Source: Cephalotus follicularis (Eukaryota; Streptophyta; Magnoliopsida; Oxalidales; Cephalotaceae). From it: a DNA stretch of 64,000 nucleotides. Shown here in pieces: positions 21,509-32,467 of this stretch (the stretch's first letter is position 1; each line of letters starts with the position of its first letter). The position numbers and the translations under genes are program-made. Location of the stretch: positions 206,214 to 270,213 of the forward strand of contig BDDD01001766.1 in the NCBI GenBank assembly GCA_001972305.1, given 5' to 3'. The notes beneath the pieces are model-generated. The model did no database searches and was not told where the DNA came from. It worked only from the letters and a program-made list of their open reading frames with translations.

Positions 21509-21830
21509 TATGGTAGGTGAACTTAAAGAGTGAATCCACCTAGAGACTGTCCCTAGCAGGTAAGCCCAAATGGGGTGAATTCCGCCAACAGCAGGTGAAC
21601 CCAATGGCGAATTCTACGAGGTGAATTTCACCAGAGCAGGTGAACCTAAGGGTGAATTCTGCAGGCATGTGATCCTCAGGCGAATCCCACTTAGTGGGTG
21701 AACCTAATGGTGAATGCCGCCAGAGTAGGTGAACCTAATAGTGAATTCTGCCAGAGCAGGTGAACCAAAGGGGTGAATTCCACTCAGCAGGTGAACCTAA
21801 GGGTGAATTCCGTAAGGAGGTGAACCTCAA
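21509..21830. repeat. About 31-bp tandem repeat GCAGGTGAACCTAAGGGTGA
   Basis: Roughly ten imperfect copies of a unit of about 31 bp (GCAGGTGAACCTAAGGGTGA then ATTCYGCCAGA). It is non-coding and lies within the gypsy-J LTR block. Confidence 0.8.
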
Positions 21831-22405
21831 TAGTATAGGAATCAGACTATGTATGACCGGACCAACTCCTCTTTTATATGATTGGGAAATCTGCCTTGTC
21901 TGAGTATAGTAGTCCGAGGAAGCAATTGATGATGTTACATGAACAAGGATCGTAATGGTTATATGGCATGCATGCATCTCTTCTCTGGTTGTATTGTTTT
22001 CTCCTCGGTTGTGCGTCTCTGCATGTAGTAATCTACACAACCTACTGGTTGTTGACCCATTCTCTGAATGGGCCAAGTTCAGGCACTATTGGAGCAGCGC
22101 AACAACCCAAAGGATAAAGAGCAAAGTAAGTCTTCCTCCTCAGCAATGCGTGAATTCAAACGGGTTTCGTAAAAAAGAAATTATGTATTTATTTTTATGA
22201 CCTGTCAATTTGTGGCAAAGCTTTATGGTTTAAGTGGTGTAAAGAACGGGGTATATCCACATATATTATTTTGTTGGTTATTGTTTATGATGTTCTTTAT
22301 TAAAGTTATAAATTTTTATGATGGTAAATTTATGAAAGGATTATTAATTGTACGGAATGCCACATGTCGGGTCGTGGGGCCCATCCCACGGTTCGGGGCG
22401 TGACA

Positions 22406-22583
22406 TTGGCGTTGACGCTTAAAGCGTCTCTTTTCCTTATTTTTTCAACTCATCACTACAATCCTTGACACTCTTTACTCGAAGTTCAACATCACAACTG
22501 AAAATCTATAATTCTCATTAATTCGTCATAAAATTACAATGGAATTTACAATAATACATTAAATGAAAATTTGAGACATTACA
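22406..22583 (-). repeat. LTR-N fragment (gypsy-type, LTR start only)
   Basis: Its right edge GAGACATTACA at 22583 is a typical LTR start on the minus strand (TGTAATGTCTC). The left side is cut by the gypsy-J block. It contains GGCGTTGACGCTTAAAGCGTC at 22409-22429, another member of the motif family. Confidence 0.5.
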
Positions 22584-23582
22584 GTAACAGAAAACATAGC
22601 ATGAATTTACACACTTTAATTCAGTCTAACATCAACATACAGATGCATATAAACTACCCTAACACGAACTACGTGTTATATCTTCATAAACATGTCATAA
22701 ATCCTACCTCAGTAGCTATCCCAGAATTAATTTGGATTAATTCTTCTCTTTACACCCCAATACTCCTTCCATCCACTCAATCTTCAATAATCCAGAAACC
22801 AATCCATGTTGCATATTAACATCAGACACATAACAAAAATCAGTATATATATAAACTGTTTCACTGTAATACTAATAACTGAATTCAAGTTAGAAGCTTA
22901 CCAATCCACTCAAGCTTTAAGTTCAACTTTGAACTCCAATTTGCATGAACTCAGTACAGTAGATGGACTTCTCTCTTTCCAGAAGATTTATAATCCTCAA
23001 TTCGTCTCTCAACAGTGTCTGGTATAGAGGAATTATCCAGCGATTCGTCCAAACTGCTAACTCAAACTTTTAACATTTCTCTTCTCTTTCAACTCCATTA
23101 TTCTCCCTGTTTTGTTTTCTCTTCTCAGTTTACAGGTTACAACTCACTTAGCAGCTGGCATTTGATTCTCCCATTTGTGCCACATTGCTTTTCCATTTAC
23201 GCCAGTAGAACACCTATCCAAGCAACTCACGTTATTGCTCTATTCCAATTGACACGTATCAGACACCTGTCTGGGTTCAATACGTCGACGGTATTCTGTT
23301 TGGCGTCGATGGTTATGCACCCGCTCAAAGCGCCGATGTTTTTCATTTTGGCGTCGACGGTTAAGCACCGGATTTTTGTTTCTTTAAGTTGCTTTCAATA
23401 ACTTCCAATTTAATTCAATGTAGTCCTCCATTCATCTTAATTCCATTCAATCAATACCTCAACTTAACCCAATAACAACTATTGGCTAAATCAATGGACA
23501 ATTAAGCATAAATTTCAATTCAATGTATAATTTATTCATCATTTATACAATATACATTAAAATTGAAATTGCGGTTATTACA
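22584..23582 (-). repeat. Gypsy-H 3' LTR fragment with GTCGAC motifs
   Basis: It ends GCGGTTATTACA at 23582, adjoining the gypsy-H integrase tail. It is homologous by eye to LTR-M (AACAGAAAACATAGCAT with 45228-45243; ACATGTCATAAATCCTACC with 45334-45357). Motifs ATACGTCGACGGTATT, GGCGTCGATGGTT and GGCGTCGACGGTTAAG lie at 23280-23368. The left part is missing. Confidence 0.65.
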
Positions 23583-23996
23583 TTCACCTCTCCTTACAAA
23601 AAATTCGTCCTCAAATTTAAATCTTTACATATCAAACAAATAAGGGAATGTTTCCATCATTTCAGTTTCACGTTCCCATGTAGCTTCTTCAGCTCCGTGA
23701 AACTGTCACAATACTTTCACCATAGGAATGGTCTTTATTCTTAAGACTTTTTCCTTTCTGTCCAGAATTCTCATTGGCCTTCGTTTGTATGATAGATTGT
23801 CGCTGATAAAACTCGGGTCATAGCTCAACACATGAGAAGGATCGTCTACGTATTTCCGTAGCATGGAAACATGGAATACGTTGTGTACATTAGATAAGTT
23901 GGGTGGTAATGCTATTTGATACGCTACTTCCCCAACTATCTCTAATATCTCGTAGGGTCCGATATACTGTGGAGATAATTTTCCCTTATAGTCAAA
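23583..23996 (-). pseudogene. Gypsy-H integrase C-terminus and chromodomain
   Basis: Read on the minus strand: GKLSPQYIGPYEILE, VAYQIALPPNLSNVHNVFHVSMLRKY, RPMRILDRKEKVLR and, after a TGA (Trp to stop near 23706), HGAEEATWERE. This is the pol end of a Tekay-like chromovirus. All upstream pol is lost because LTR-O starts at 23997. It directly adjoins the gypsy-H LTR, as expected for the pol-LTR border. Confidence 0.82.
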
Positions 23997-24855
23997 TGTC
24001 ACACCCCGGTCCCAAAACAACAGTATAGACCCTTAGGTCATGGCAATCAACATATATTCAGCTTATATAAATTTACGGAAAATTAAAAAGTTTCCAAACA
24101 TATAATATATCTTGCGAAAGCATTCATTAATAAGCCAAATTTAAACAAGTAACATGCATCCCATACAACATGATACCACAACAACATCATAGTTAACTGC
24201 TCTCGAAACGGAGCGTGAACAATATTCAATACAAAACCCCATCAGTACAAAAATTCCATAATACAGTAATCCAATATTATATTTCTCAAAAGAAATACAA
24301 CTTCATCTTCACTTCGCTTCCTCCTCATGCTTGATCGTCATCAAGTCCACTGCATCAATCTGAAATTGATAGGGTTAGCCGAATTCACATACTAAGTAGA
24401 GAAAATATAAAGGTACCTTAGGGACAGCGATAACAGATGTCATGAAATGAATGCATTCATGATGCAATACACAATATATATACACATATACTCATATATG
24501 TATCTATCAACAGGCAGCAATCATGCCAAGTGGCCATAACCATATAATCCACGTGTATCGAGGCAATTCGGCACAAGGCTAGGAAAACTCGACCACTCAA
24601 ATGATGTTAACTGGCCAAGCCTAGGAAGGCACACGGGCTGACCGTCCAAGGCTAAGAACAACATCCCACAATCAAACAAGCTAACCGGCCACGAGCTAGG
24701 AAAGTTGGCAGACAATCTGTCTCGTAGTGCTGGGAACAATCCAAAATCCATTTTAAAGCAGCTATATGTAATAACGCTTGAAATACCGTATTCATTCAAA
24801 ATGCATAAACAACAATCCAAATCCATTTTCAAGTAATTATATGTAATAACTCTTG
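23997..24855 (-). repeat. LTR-O: truncated gypsy LTR
   Basis: It begins TGTCACACCCCGGTCCC (an LTR end on the minus strand) inside the gypsy-H integrase and is cut at 24855 by a copia LTR. An internal near-duplication of about 45 bp (24740-24787 and 24811-24855, around ATTATATGTAATAACTCTTG) lies at its right edge. No coding sequence. Confidence 0.6.
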
Positions 24856-25815
24856 TGTTGACATTATGTTACAATCTTGGTTTTGATGATAACAAAACAT
24901 TAATGTCAAGGATATGTTTGAAAGTAACAAACAGGATAAGTTGTCAATGAAAAGAAGCAAATTGTGCAGAACATACATATTGGCGTCAACGCCTATATGT
25001 TAGTCGTCAACATGCTAGGCTTGAGTATGAGTTCTGGGCTTTAGAAGACGATCTTCGACAACGGCTTCAATGATTCTCGTCGACGTGCTGGGAATTGCAT
25101 TATTAGCGTCAACGCCATACGGAAGGCGTCAACGCCAAAAGGTGTAATTTCAGACAGTAGCTTTGGACGTTAACGTGAAGCCTTTTTGGTGTCAACGCAT
25201 ATGAGATAATCGTCAACACCATGTTTAGACGTCAACGCATAAGAAAGCACAATTCAGATAGTGACTTGAATGTTAACCCGAAAGGTACATCAAGTCAACA
25301 CAAATGGCATTTGCGTCAACGTGATACATACGCATCAACGTGAATAGAGCAAAGAATCGGACAGTAGCTATGGAGTCAACGCAAAGAGCAAATGGAGTTA
25401 ACACATAAGGATATACATGTCAATGCCATGCGTACACGTCAACGCCAAATACAGTCAGACTTAAAATTTGCAAAAACCTGAAAGTGCTGAAATGGTGAGA
25501 TCCTTCCTAAAATAACTCCAACGCACCCTTGATGAAAGCAACGATCATATTCAACACAAAGGCTACAAATAGAGGCTGAATCAAGTGAAGAATAACAACA
25601 AGCAAATCAAGCAAATCTGCAAGTGAACTTTCATATTCTTAAAGAGCTTTTGTTCTATTTTGCAAGTCTTATCTTTTGATATTGAGCCTTATTGTTTAAT
25701 GTTAGCATTTTCTAGAGGTGATCATAAATACAATACAACCTGAATATCCTTGTAACCAAGGTCATTAGTACCTACTTTCTAAGTTAGGATTTAAAATCTG
25801 AGTTAGGATTGAACT
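24856..25815 (+). repeat. Copia-P LTR (SIRE-type), interrupted by gypsy-G
   Basis: It starts TGTTGACATTATG like the LTRs at 7777 and 45889, and is cut after 25815 (GAACT) by gypsy-G. The array at 24979-25450 uses the GTCAACGC spelling (GGCGTCAACGCCTAT, GACGTCAACGCAT), about 15 copies, and a weak TATA-like TACAAATAGAG lies at 25564. The remainder should lie beyond the right LTR of gypsy-G but is not found there because of the break at 34984. Confidence 0.75.
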
Positions 25816-28314
25816 TGTCACGCCCCCGTTTTCCAAGAAGGCAACATAAAAGGTAAGGCAATCAACACAACATAATTCAGCTTATGCGATATTACATATA
25901 AACAAAAACCTTCAGTAGTGGAAGCAATAACATGAAGTAAGCTGAATTAAAATATGTAACACGCATCCCATACTACGTGATACCCACAGAGTTTATATAA
26001 AACCCAACATCATTATCGATCGCCCATAAACGGAGTGTGATGATACAGTACGAAATAAAATAAACCCACGTTACAATAATCCAGTTTACATAGTCATTGT
26101 TCAGTAATCCAGTACATAAAATAAGAGAAACAACTTAGTCTTCTCCTTAAGTCTCCTTGCGTGCTCCATATCAAAACCCACTCCATCAATTTGTTACAGT
26201 AGGGGGTTAGCCTTTGTCCTCACTCGGCTAAGTAGAAAAGTTTATGTATACAGTTCAAGGTCAAAGGTAATGCGTATCATGAATGAATGCATAGTGATGA
26301 AGTATGACATGTAATTTTCACAGTAATTATATCTCAGTATGTACATATAAAAACATATGCATGTACAAAGTACAGGTATAACCTTATAAGGTTATATCAA
26401 ACACAGGTAGTAAGTATATTCCCAAAAGGAACCAAACAAGAAGGTCGTCATAACCATCGCCAACTCCTGGCCCCAACGTCATGCACTCTTACCCCATCCC
26501 CGTTTGCGAACGGCTTGGAGCAAGTCCTCCATATGTTGCTAAGCACGGCGACAAAACCAACAGCAGGTTACTAGCACAACGGCTGAGTAATCAAAAGGTT
26601 ACAAACACAGTACAGTACAAGTAAAGCAAAAAAATATGATTACTTGATCAAAAAAATATTTGTTTAAAATATATTACTCCGTTATCAGGTTGTTATAAGT
26701 TGTAATACTTAAAACAATACATTTCTCTGTCTTTGGAAATACTCCCCCAGTCATTTGAACATATAAGTTTATATTTGACAAATATACATTTTCTTACCCA
26801 AAATGATTATAATAATCATGCAAGTTTTCCAAGATAGTTAATACATTCAGTAATCAACCACAATCAATTTACAGTATAGTAGCAGTTCAAATGCAGGGCA
26901 AACATATGCTCAGAATGCACCTAGGGTTGTTGGTAATAACCTAGGCCTATCACCTTCTCTAAAGGTCCAATTTCTGCTGTAACAGTCGACTAGACCCTTG
27001 AGTCAGTCGACTGTTCTTCCCCAACAGTCGACTTGTTCATCATAAGTAATCAGTAGTCGGCTGTCATCCTTCGACAGTCGACTATTCTGGGCAAAACGCA
27101 TGCACAGTCGACTATTCTTACATGACAGTCGGCTGGATGATCGAGTTGTCGACTGTTTTACTTAAACAGTCGGCTGTTCTGGGCTGGAAAGTACCAGTAA
27201 TTCACTTCTAAATCCATTCAACAAGCAATTGAAACTTATCCACACGTATTCAGACCCCATAATATTACCAGTAATCATATCCTAGTCTAGAACACAACTC
27301 AATTCATGCATTAATCTCCGTTTTCATTGTAATTCAAATGAAATCCAAACATGGTATTGCATGAAAACCAATCCAAAACTCAGAGTGCATGTCAGGTTAT
27401 TTATTAACAGTAACCACAACATTAATACGGAAATCCACAGCCAAACAACTACACTATTCATTTATAACATCATTACTCTTAAACTCAAAATGCATGCATA
27501 GAATTCTCTACCATTTCCCCTACCTTTGATTTCAACTTAGAAATCGGAAGTCCATCTCTTTGTGTCTCCTTTCCAGTATCTTTGAGCCTCCCAGTAGCTC
27601 CAAGAACAGTCCAGTAGCTCCAATCCGAGTTCCAAGTTTAACAATGGAGAATCCTCTCAATTTCTCACTATCTTCTCTCTCAATTTCTCACTATCTTCTC
27701 TCTCAATTTCTCTAGTTCTTTCTTATCAGGTTGCAGGGTGAGAGAGACGAAGGGAAGAGAGCATTTATGCAGTCCTCTCTCCCTTAACCCATTTTGCATG
27801 ACACTAAGAGCCCTTCTCTCCCATTATCACTTGCATGTGCACACACTTGTCACTCTTTCTCTTCCCCTTTGTCCTTGCAGGTCCTGGCATGGTGGTGCAT
27901 GCTCAACACATTTTATTGCATGTGATGGCTTCTGAAGATGCTCTTCCCATGTCAGTTTGCATGTGATTTCTCCATTTGTCACAAAAACAGCGCATGAACC
28001 AGTCGGCTGCCCTTCCCTGGCAGTCGGTTGTTCACCTGGAATTCTGTTGCCAAGTGTCACGACAGTTGGTCAGTCGGTTGGTTCCTCACACCAGTCGACT
28101 GCCCCACACCTCAGGCCAACAGTTGGCTGGTATATCGCACCAGTCGGCTGTCCAAGCCAAAATTCCCATAATTATGCTTAGAATCACACTTCTAAATGCT
28201 CTAAGTTAATTTAAATTCAAGATATCAACCATGAAATTCACCTTTTATTACTTCAAGGTAAAAACTACATCGAGCATTACAATAATACATGAAATCGAAT
28301 TTCCGGGCGTTACA
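25816..28314 (-). repeat. Gypsy-G 3' LTR (2,499 bp)
   Basis: The ends are TGTCACGCCCCCG and CCGGGCGTTACA; a polypurine tract (GGAGGGGGGAT on minus) abuts the right edge. Two palindrome arrays of the AACAGTCGACTGTT type lie at 26986-27185 and 27998-28152, the latter about 165 bp from the LTR start. No coding sequence; ORFs at 27738-28209 are palindrome artefacts. Confidence 0.9.
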
Positions 28315-28326
28315 ATCCCCCCTCCT

Positions 28327-29061
28327 TCAAAGCAAATCGTCCTCGAATTTACATATACTAAAACAAGTGAGGATAACTCTCCTGAATATCCTCTTCCCGT
28401 TCCCAAGTTGCCTCATCCGGACGATGAAACTGCTATTGAACATTTACCATCGGAATGGTTCGGTTCCTCAATACTTGTGTCTTCCGATCCAGGATTCTCA
28501 CGGGTGACTCCTCGCAAGAAAGATCATCCCTCACCGTAACCGAGTCACAATCCAAGACATGTAATGGGTCTCGGATATAACCTCGTAGCATTGATACGTG
28601 GAAGACATCATGTACATTTGACAATGTAGGAGGCAAGGCTAGCTGATAAGCTACTTCCCCAACCCTCTCCAGAATCTCAAAAGGACCAATATAGAGTGGC
28701 GCTAACTTGCCCTTCCTCCCGAATCTTTGTACCCCTTTCCACGGAGATACCTTCAAAAACACGTGATCTCCAACACTGAAGGTCAAAGGCCTCCTCTTCA
28801 CACTATCGACATAGCTCCTTTGCCGACTCTGTGCTGCTAGCAACGTCTCTTTGATGAACTTGACTTTCTCCGAAGTCTCCTCCACCAAATCCGACCCAAG
28901 CAATGGTCGTTCACCAACCTCGTCCCAACAGATGGGTGACCTACACTTCCTCCATACAATGCCTCGTATGGAGCCATACCAATACTCACGTGATAGCTGT
29001 TATTGTACGAAAACTCTATCAAAGGAATATGGTCTTCCCATGTCCCAGCAAAATCGATCAC
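28327..29061 (-). pseudogene. Gypsy-G integrase C-terminal domain and chromodomain
   Basis: The piece starts in [20 protein letters not shown], the end of the core. It continues through QSRQRSYVDSVKRRPLTFSV, GKLAPLYIGPFEILERV and NVHDVFHVSMLRGYIRDPLH, then ESPVRILDRKTQVLRNRTIP and, after TAG at 28430-28432 (Trp to stop), EATWEREEDIQESYPHLF. The last part matches the CHD of Tekay chromoviruses, thought to steer insertion toward particular chromatin (family knowledge). A frameshift lies near 28840-28900. The catalytic core between 29060 and 29061 is deleted. Confidence 0.88.
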
Positions 29062-30770
29062 ACAAGCAACTCATTCTTCAACCCTGGTTCATCTGGGAGA
29101 CACACATGTCCCCGATATCTCAGAAGACCATCAGCATGTACTCGAAAATCGGATTCCGAGTCCAGGTTCTCTCGAATTTGTTGCAACTCTGGATCATGTG
29201 GTTGTGCATCCTTGATGTGATCCAGTAACACAGGCGGCACTCGCATGTCGGCCACAAAGATCCCTGGTGACTGATTAAACGGAGACCACTCTTGGAAGTC
29301 TTCTAACATCTTCCATTGCGACACCATCGTACTGGCAACCATAGCCTTGCGGCTCAAGGCATCAGCGACCACGTTAGTTTTCCCGGGATGGTACTGAATA
29401 CTGCAGTCATAATCATTAAAGAACACAACCCATCACCGTTGTCTCATATTCAGTGCATCTTGACAGAACAGGTATCTCAGACTCTTGTGATCAGTCAAAA
29501 TCTCAAACTGTGCTCCATACAAGTAATGTCTCCATTTCTGAAGAGCAAAGATAACCGCGGCCAATTCAAGATCATGCGTCGAGTAGTTCTCCTCGTACGG
29601 CTTTAGCTTCCGCGAAGCGTAAGCGATTACTCTGCGTCGTTGCATCAACACGCAACCCAAGCCTTTACCAGATGCATCACTGTAGACTGCGAAGCCCTCG
29701 TTATCCTCAGGTAATGCCAAGATAGGAGCGGAAACCAACCGATGCTTTCGTTCACGGAAACTAGCTTCACAATCTTCATCCCAGACAAACAAGGTCTTCT
29801 TCTGGGTCAGTCTAGTCAAGGGCTCGGCTATCCTTGAAAAGTTCTGGATAAACCTTCTGTAATACCCCGCCAAGCCAAGAAAACTGCGTACCTCCGTTAC
29901 GTTCTTCGGCTGTGGCCAATCTCGTACCACCTCTGTCTTCAACGGATCCACCGCCAAACCCTCTGCAGATACAATGTGACCAAGGAAGATCACACGGTCA
30001 AGCAAAAATTCACACTTACTGAATTTGGCGTACAGCTGCTGCTCTCGGAGAATCTGCAAAACCAACCTCAGATGGCAAGCATGCTCCTCCTCACTCATTG
30101 AGTATACTAGTACGTCGTCAATAAACACGATGACAAAATGATCCAGGTATGATCGAAACACATCGTTCATCAATGTCATGAACGCAGCCGGCGCATTAGT
30201 AACACCAAAAGGCATCACGAGGAACTCGTAGTGACCATACCTTGTCCGGAAAGCAGTCTTCTCAATATCTCCTTCCCTCACCCTCAACTGGTGATAGCCT
30301 GACCTCAAATCAAGTTTCGAGAATACTCTCGCTCCTTGTAACTGATCAAACAAATCCTCGATGTGGGGTAAAGGATACTTATTCTTGATAGTTGCCTTGT
30401 TCAGCATTCTGTAGTCGATGCAGAGCCTCATCGACCCATCCTTTTTCTTGACAAACAGTACAGATGCACCCCACGGAGAAACACTGGGTCGAATAAAACC
30501 CTTATCAATCAGATCTTGTAACTGCAATTTCAGTTCCCTCAATTCTGCAGGAGCCATTCTATACGGTGCTTTAGAAATAGGAGTTGTACCTGGTATAAGA
30601 TCGATAACAAACTCCATATTCCTCTTCGGTGGCAAAGATCCCAAGTCATCAAGAAATACATCTAGAAATTCACATACCACTGGGATTTCCTCCAGGCTCA
30701 GACCCTTCTCTTTCCTCCGGTCAATTACATAAGCAAGATATCCTTCGCACCCTTTCTCGATACCTCGATG
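29058..30770 (-). pseudogene. pol: Gypsy-G reverse transcriptase, RNase H and integrase N-terminus
   Basis: The order is [20 protein letters not shown], the RT palm ([42 protein letters not shown]), catalytic FIDD at about 30114-30126, and [13 protein letters not shown]. RNase H ([40 protein letters not shown]) follows. A TGA at 29433-29435 (CGA origin, Arg to stop) cuts the ORF. The frame then continues as YHPGKTNVVADALSRK and the integrase zinc-binding region (DGLLRYRGHVCLP) to 29060. RT and RNase H motifs are intact, making this the best preserved pol in the window. Confidence 0.93.
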
Positions 30771-31269
30771 CTCGGATAAAGGATATAATTGGTGTAGAAA
30801 ACCTCTTATCTCCCTTAAACTGGAAAACAGTACCATCGAGCAGATGAAAATCAACCGTCTTGCTGTAGCAGTCCATGTAAGCATGATGTGCTGACAGCCA
30901 ATCCATCCCCAAAATAACATCAAAGTTGCGAATGGGCAATACTATAAAATCTGCATACAAGGAAATGCCTGCCACAGACATCTCACAACTCCTATATACG
31001 GTATCTGTATACATGGAAACTCCAGCAGGTGTGCTCACATCCAAGGTGTATGGCATACAGTCTGGTGTTACATCTAAGTATGATGAAAATTGTGAAGAAA
31101 TAAAGGAATGTGATACTCCAGGGTCCATCAATACTCTAGCAGAAAAACCATAAATATACAGTGTACCTCCAATGACCGAGGTAGACTCCGGAACCTCTGT
31201 ATGTGAAAGGGTAAACACTCTACCTTTCGCAATGCCCTTGTCGGTGTCCCTTCGCTGTGAAGGCCCCAC
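30764..31269 (-). pseudogene. Gypsy-G aspartic protease
   Basis: A retroviral-type protease domain: the catalytic signature VLMDPGVSHSFIS (Asp codon at 31123-31125) is followed by the second hydrophobic-glycine motif around [19 protein letters not shown]. It would cleave the Gag-Pol polyprotein. It is out of frame with gag (shift near 31255) and with RT (shift near 30765), so the original continuous gag-pol frame has at least two indels. Confidence 0.88.
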
Positions 31270-32356
31270 TACTACTAGCTGGTCCAGTAGGTGTTGTAGC
31301 CTGACTCTTCGGGCAATCTCTCACGGAATGAACAGATGCCCCACACATCAAACACAATCCATTCATCCTCCAGCAATCTTTCTGTAAGTGGCCCTTACGA
31401 CCACAGTGATAACAAGCTCCAGTTCCGGCATTACTCCCTTGGCTAGGAGTACCCTGTGTGGCAGTCTGTCCAAATCTGTTCTTCGATGATTTCGTCGGAA
31501 AACCACTGCCTTGCCATTTTGAAGAAGCTGGTCTCGTCGGGCTCTGTTTATTTTGTTGTGCTCGGACCCTCTCTGCTTGGTCCTCACTGGATATGCTTTC
31601 CAGCAGCCTCGCTTTTTGAGCGACCTCCGAAAAAGTACCCAGCTCCATAGCCCTAATCCTCGACCGATGATCCGGTCGCAAACCCCTCAGAAATCTTCGT
31701 ATCTTTTTCACTTCATCGGCTACCAGATAAGATGAATGTCTGGCTAGCTCCATAAACCTGGCCTGGTACTCGGCCACGGTCATCTCCCCTTGACGTAACT
31801 CAAGAAGCTTTGTCTCCCTCCGTTCTTGCTCAACCCAGGGTACATAAGAATCGAGGAACTCTGTCTGGAATCTCTCCCATGTATCATCGAGTCCAGTTGA
31901 CTCCCACCTCGTTTTGACCATCTCCCACCAGTGAGGGGCCTCTCCCCATAGACGGTACACGGCAAACTTCAATTTCTGTTTGTCTGTACAGTCCATTACT
32001 TCAAAGATTTTCTCCAAGTCTTGTAGCCACCTCTCAGCGATGGTAGCATCTAGCTCTCCCCGAAAGCTGGGCGGATTCTGAAGCATGAATCTCTCAATGT
32101 TCCTCCTAAACTGATTACCATCCTCCCCTGGGCACTGGTCAGGAGCCCTGTGTCATGGTTGTGCTTGCGCATAATTCTGGCGCAATTCCTCCGCATTAGC
32201 CATATTAAAGGCCATCTGCTGTTGAAAGTAATCTGCGATACGAACCATCGGATCTCTGTCATCCAGGGGAACATTCATTCCTTGCGGCATATTTGCTTCC
32301 TCAGGGGCATTGGCTCCAACAGCTCTAGCCCTAGCGCGCGTTCTCCTTCGGTACAT
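31220..32356 (-). pseudogene. gag: Gypsy-G gag
   Basis: It starts at the minus-strand ATG at 32356 (MYRRRTRARARAVGANAPEE). A TGA at 32153-32155 (CGA origin) interrupts it, and the same frame continues through the Retrotrans_gag core (FRGELDATIAERWLQDLEKI, YRLWGEAPHWWEMV, DSYVPWVEQERRETKLLEL). The zinc knuckle CYHCGRKGHLQKDC (31373-31414) follows, with a second partly degenerate knuckle CLMCGASVHSVRDC (31313-31355). Tandem knuckles of this spacing are usual in Tekay-type gags. Its ATG lies about 100 bp downstream of the primer site. Confidence 0.9.
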
Positions 32357-32452
32357 TTGTTCCTATAAGAAGGATGACGGTTAGTCACGACTTTAGGAAA
32401 ACAATTTATTGATTGTCAACGAAAGTGTCCTAGCTAAGCATATATGGAATAT

Positions 32453-32464
32453 GCTCTGACACCA
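32453..32464 (-). other. Gypsy-G primer-binding site
   Basis: On the minus strand TGGTGTCAGAGC matches the 3' end of initiator methionine tRNA (canonical TGGTATCAGAGC) at 11 of 12 positions. It is separated by three bases from the LTR end at 32468. It fixes the element's orientation and its 5' LTR. Confidence 0.9.
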
Positions 32465-32467
32465 TGT

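Larger units (their letters stand above)
17956..22405 (+). repeat. Gypsy-J 3' LTR-like block, about 4.45 kb
   Basis: It starts TGTAACAACCCAG directly after a purine-rich tract (GGTGGGGTGGA) behind the gypsy-J chromodomain, and ends GGTTCGGGGCGTGACA at 22405. If continuous it is a very long LTR; a composite of two LTR pieces cannot be excluded. It shares the AACATCGA...GGGGC / CGGCAATC motif, inverted, with LTR-I (see 19000-19100). It also holds degenerate repeats at 21011-21240 and 21509-21830. ORFs such as 18004-18513 (minus) show no family resemblance. Confidence 0.5.

Noticed and set aside
27738..28209. Small ORFs in gypsy-G LTRs (repeated at 34425-34896)
   Set aside because: Both copies lie in LTRs and derive from the palindrome array. 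They occur twice only because the LTR occurs twice.
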